Origin: Coniella vitis
Taxonomy: Eukaryota > Ascomycota > Sordariomycetes > Diaporthales > Schizoparmaceae
Assembly (NCBI GenBank): GCA_011317545.1
Contig: WUJK01000009.1
Span: forward strand, 1,612,001-1,676,000
Direction: 5' to 3'
Length of the DNA stretch: 64,000 nucleotides
Below the pieces are notes generated by a model. The model had not been told where the DNA came from, searched no databases, and saw only the letters and a program-made list of their open reading frames with translations. Every line of letters starts with the position of its first letter. The stretch's first letter is position 1. A program made the position numbers and the translations under genes. This document shows positions 62,397-64,000 of this stretch, one piece after another.

Positions 62397-64000
62397 CTGG
62401 ATTTGGCGGACCATACCCCTTGGATGACTGCTCCTCAACGGCGGAGGCAATTGATTTGACAAAGAAAACTTTGCCTAAACTTGGCACATCACGGGGCTCT
62501 GCAACTCGTTTCCATTACGACATATATGGTCGAATACGAACCCGCCTAAGGGCCGGCGAGGTCAGTGTGCGTGAAACAGCACCAACTAGGCGAAACTTGA
62601 GCGGTTAGCAGTACCTGAACAGAAATCTGCGATACAGGGTTTCTTAATAACACTGCGCTGGCATATAAAGATCGGCAAATTCTGCTTCGGTTCCTGGATG
62701 AAGATTAAAAGCTGACCGGGAGCTCGGGAGGGCTGAATTATGTTGTGTCATGACGGGGCAATGGGGCCATTCTTGCTTCTGTGTGGCGTTTGCCCACAAC
62801 CCTATACTGTACTACTTGTAAGGGCCTCCTCCTCCTCCTCTGCGCACACACACTTTTCTTCACGGGAATGTGATTGGTTTTGTCAGTGGCCTTTTTTTTT
62901 ACTTTTGCTGATCATGTAGGCCTGCGTGTGCTCGTATGTGCGCATCATCATCATCATCAGCAGCAGCACCGGCCTGCTCGGAGCGCTGTCGTCGGCCGCT
63001 GACAATTCTTTTGGTTTCCAGGCCGGCCCTGACATGTCTCTGATCTTCGTCAAGTCGCTGGGTGTCTCGGTACCGATCTGTACGGACTGGCGCATCGCAT
63101 TCTACATTGTTATACATGGTCTGTACATGACACTCTGCAGGGGTACTTGAGCAGCGCCTGTTCGCCATTTGGCAGCCAGGAGAGGTGTCCTTCTTCGTCT
63201 ATTGCCGGGGAGCAGAAGCCATTATATTGGTCGCCGTCCTCCCCACGGTCTGCCAGCACATACATAGTCCATAGCCCGGGCAGACTTGGCGTTGTCGTGT
63301 TCAGCGCCCACGCGCTGCCCATCACAGAAGCCCAGAAGGGCTGTTGGTCGGCCGCTCATGGAATGCCTCCAACACGGAGCTGCGGAGCGTCAAAAGACAT
63401 TCGAGCCAGGTAAGGCGTCACCCGCCGCCCCCTCCGCCCGCTACCCTCTCGACCAAATTGAAGTGAGGCGCCATTTGGTATCGTGGCTGAAGATGCATCA
63501 CTGCGTCGCATTGCCTTGTGCTGCTTCCATGAAAGGAAGCGGCTGATGCAGCAAAAGGCGAATGAGCGTGCCAGCAAGAGACCCGACTCTGCACCGCCGG
63601 GGTGGCTTCGCAAGGAGAGGGAGGTCAGATCTCGCATGCATGCAATGTAACGGTCACGCTGATGAAGGCTTTCAGGAGTACGTACCATGACATGGCTTGG
63701 AGAGCGCATCCTTGCAAGGCCCACTGGCCGTCGAGCAGGGCACGCCACGGCTGTTTTGGCGCGCAATGAGCTGTGATAGGCAAGGTGACGGCGGACCGGA
63801 ATACGCGAGTGGAAGAACTATCTTCGCGCCTCAAGGGAGAGATTAGTGCAACAATCCGCGACACTCGCATCTGCGCTATGCCAAGTACCTGGTGCTGTGA
63901 CTTCCACCATGCGTGCATATGTCGTACCACCGAGACGTGATGTGGCGGCTTCTCTCTGGGTGTCTCGCGCTGCGAGGTTTTGTGCTTTTCCCATACAATA
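62397..64000. other. Intergenic to window end, simple repeats
   Basis: No gene is supported. Simple repeats are (CCT)5 at 62,825-62,839 and (CAT)5 followed by (CAG)3 at 62,943-62,966. The first few hundred bases should be the kinesin 3' untranslated region. Confidence 0.45.

Overview
The window looks like nuclear DNA of a filamentous ascomycete (Pezizomycotina; Sordariomycetes is my best guess, at low confidence). Genes are broken by short introns of about 48-125 bases with GT..AG ends and CTRAC-type branch sites. A DIM-5-type H3K9 methyltransferase is present, and the left end carries a block with the pattern of repeat-induced point mutation (RIP). All gene models were assembled by hand by joining exons; every joined model is an exact multiple of three and ends at a stop.

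Layout. 1-8,443 is AT-rich, heavily RIP-mutated LINE (non-LTR) retrotransposon DNA. CA and TG dinucleotides are almost absent, so the block has no ATG-started reading frame of useful length. Relics of endonuclease and reverse transcriptase can be read on the minus strand. The 5' 2.57 kb of the element occurs twice at a constant offset of 2,578 bases. Just outside the block is a DIM-5/Clr4-like histone H3K9 methyltransferase (9,017-10,317), the enzyme class that marks RIP-mutated DNA in Neurospora. Then come housekeeping genes: beta-COP (minus), Mago nashi (plus), GID4/VID24 (plus), TRM11 (minus) and RPP40 (plus), which are head to head, a small ankyrin protein (minus), ribosomal protein L28/uL15 (plus) and a Dap1-like membrane haem protein (plus).

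After a 3.2 kb gene-poor gap come an amino-acid permease (plus) and an MFS sugar transporter (minus), a kelch-repeat membrane protein (plus) and an FAD-dependent dehydrogenase (minus), an unrecognised probably mitochondrial protein (minus), a DEF1-like CUE/Q-rich protein (plus), an acidic nuclear-type protein (minus) and a kinesin-6-like motor (plus). Intergenic DNA is long (often 1-4 kb) and repeatedly carries a short motif, TACTATGTA(C) or its complement, that I did not see in any exon.

Gene relationships. TRM11 and RPP40 both act in tRNA maturation and share a 0.53 kb divergent promoter. The L28 gene has a telomere-repeat-like element in its promoter. Two nutrient transporters are convergent neighbours. 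I see no biosynthetic cluster, CRISPR array, rRNA or confident tRNA. The most unusual part is the saturated RIP block with two same-orientation LINE copies beside the H3K9 methyltransferase gene.
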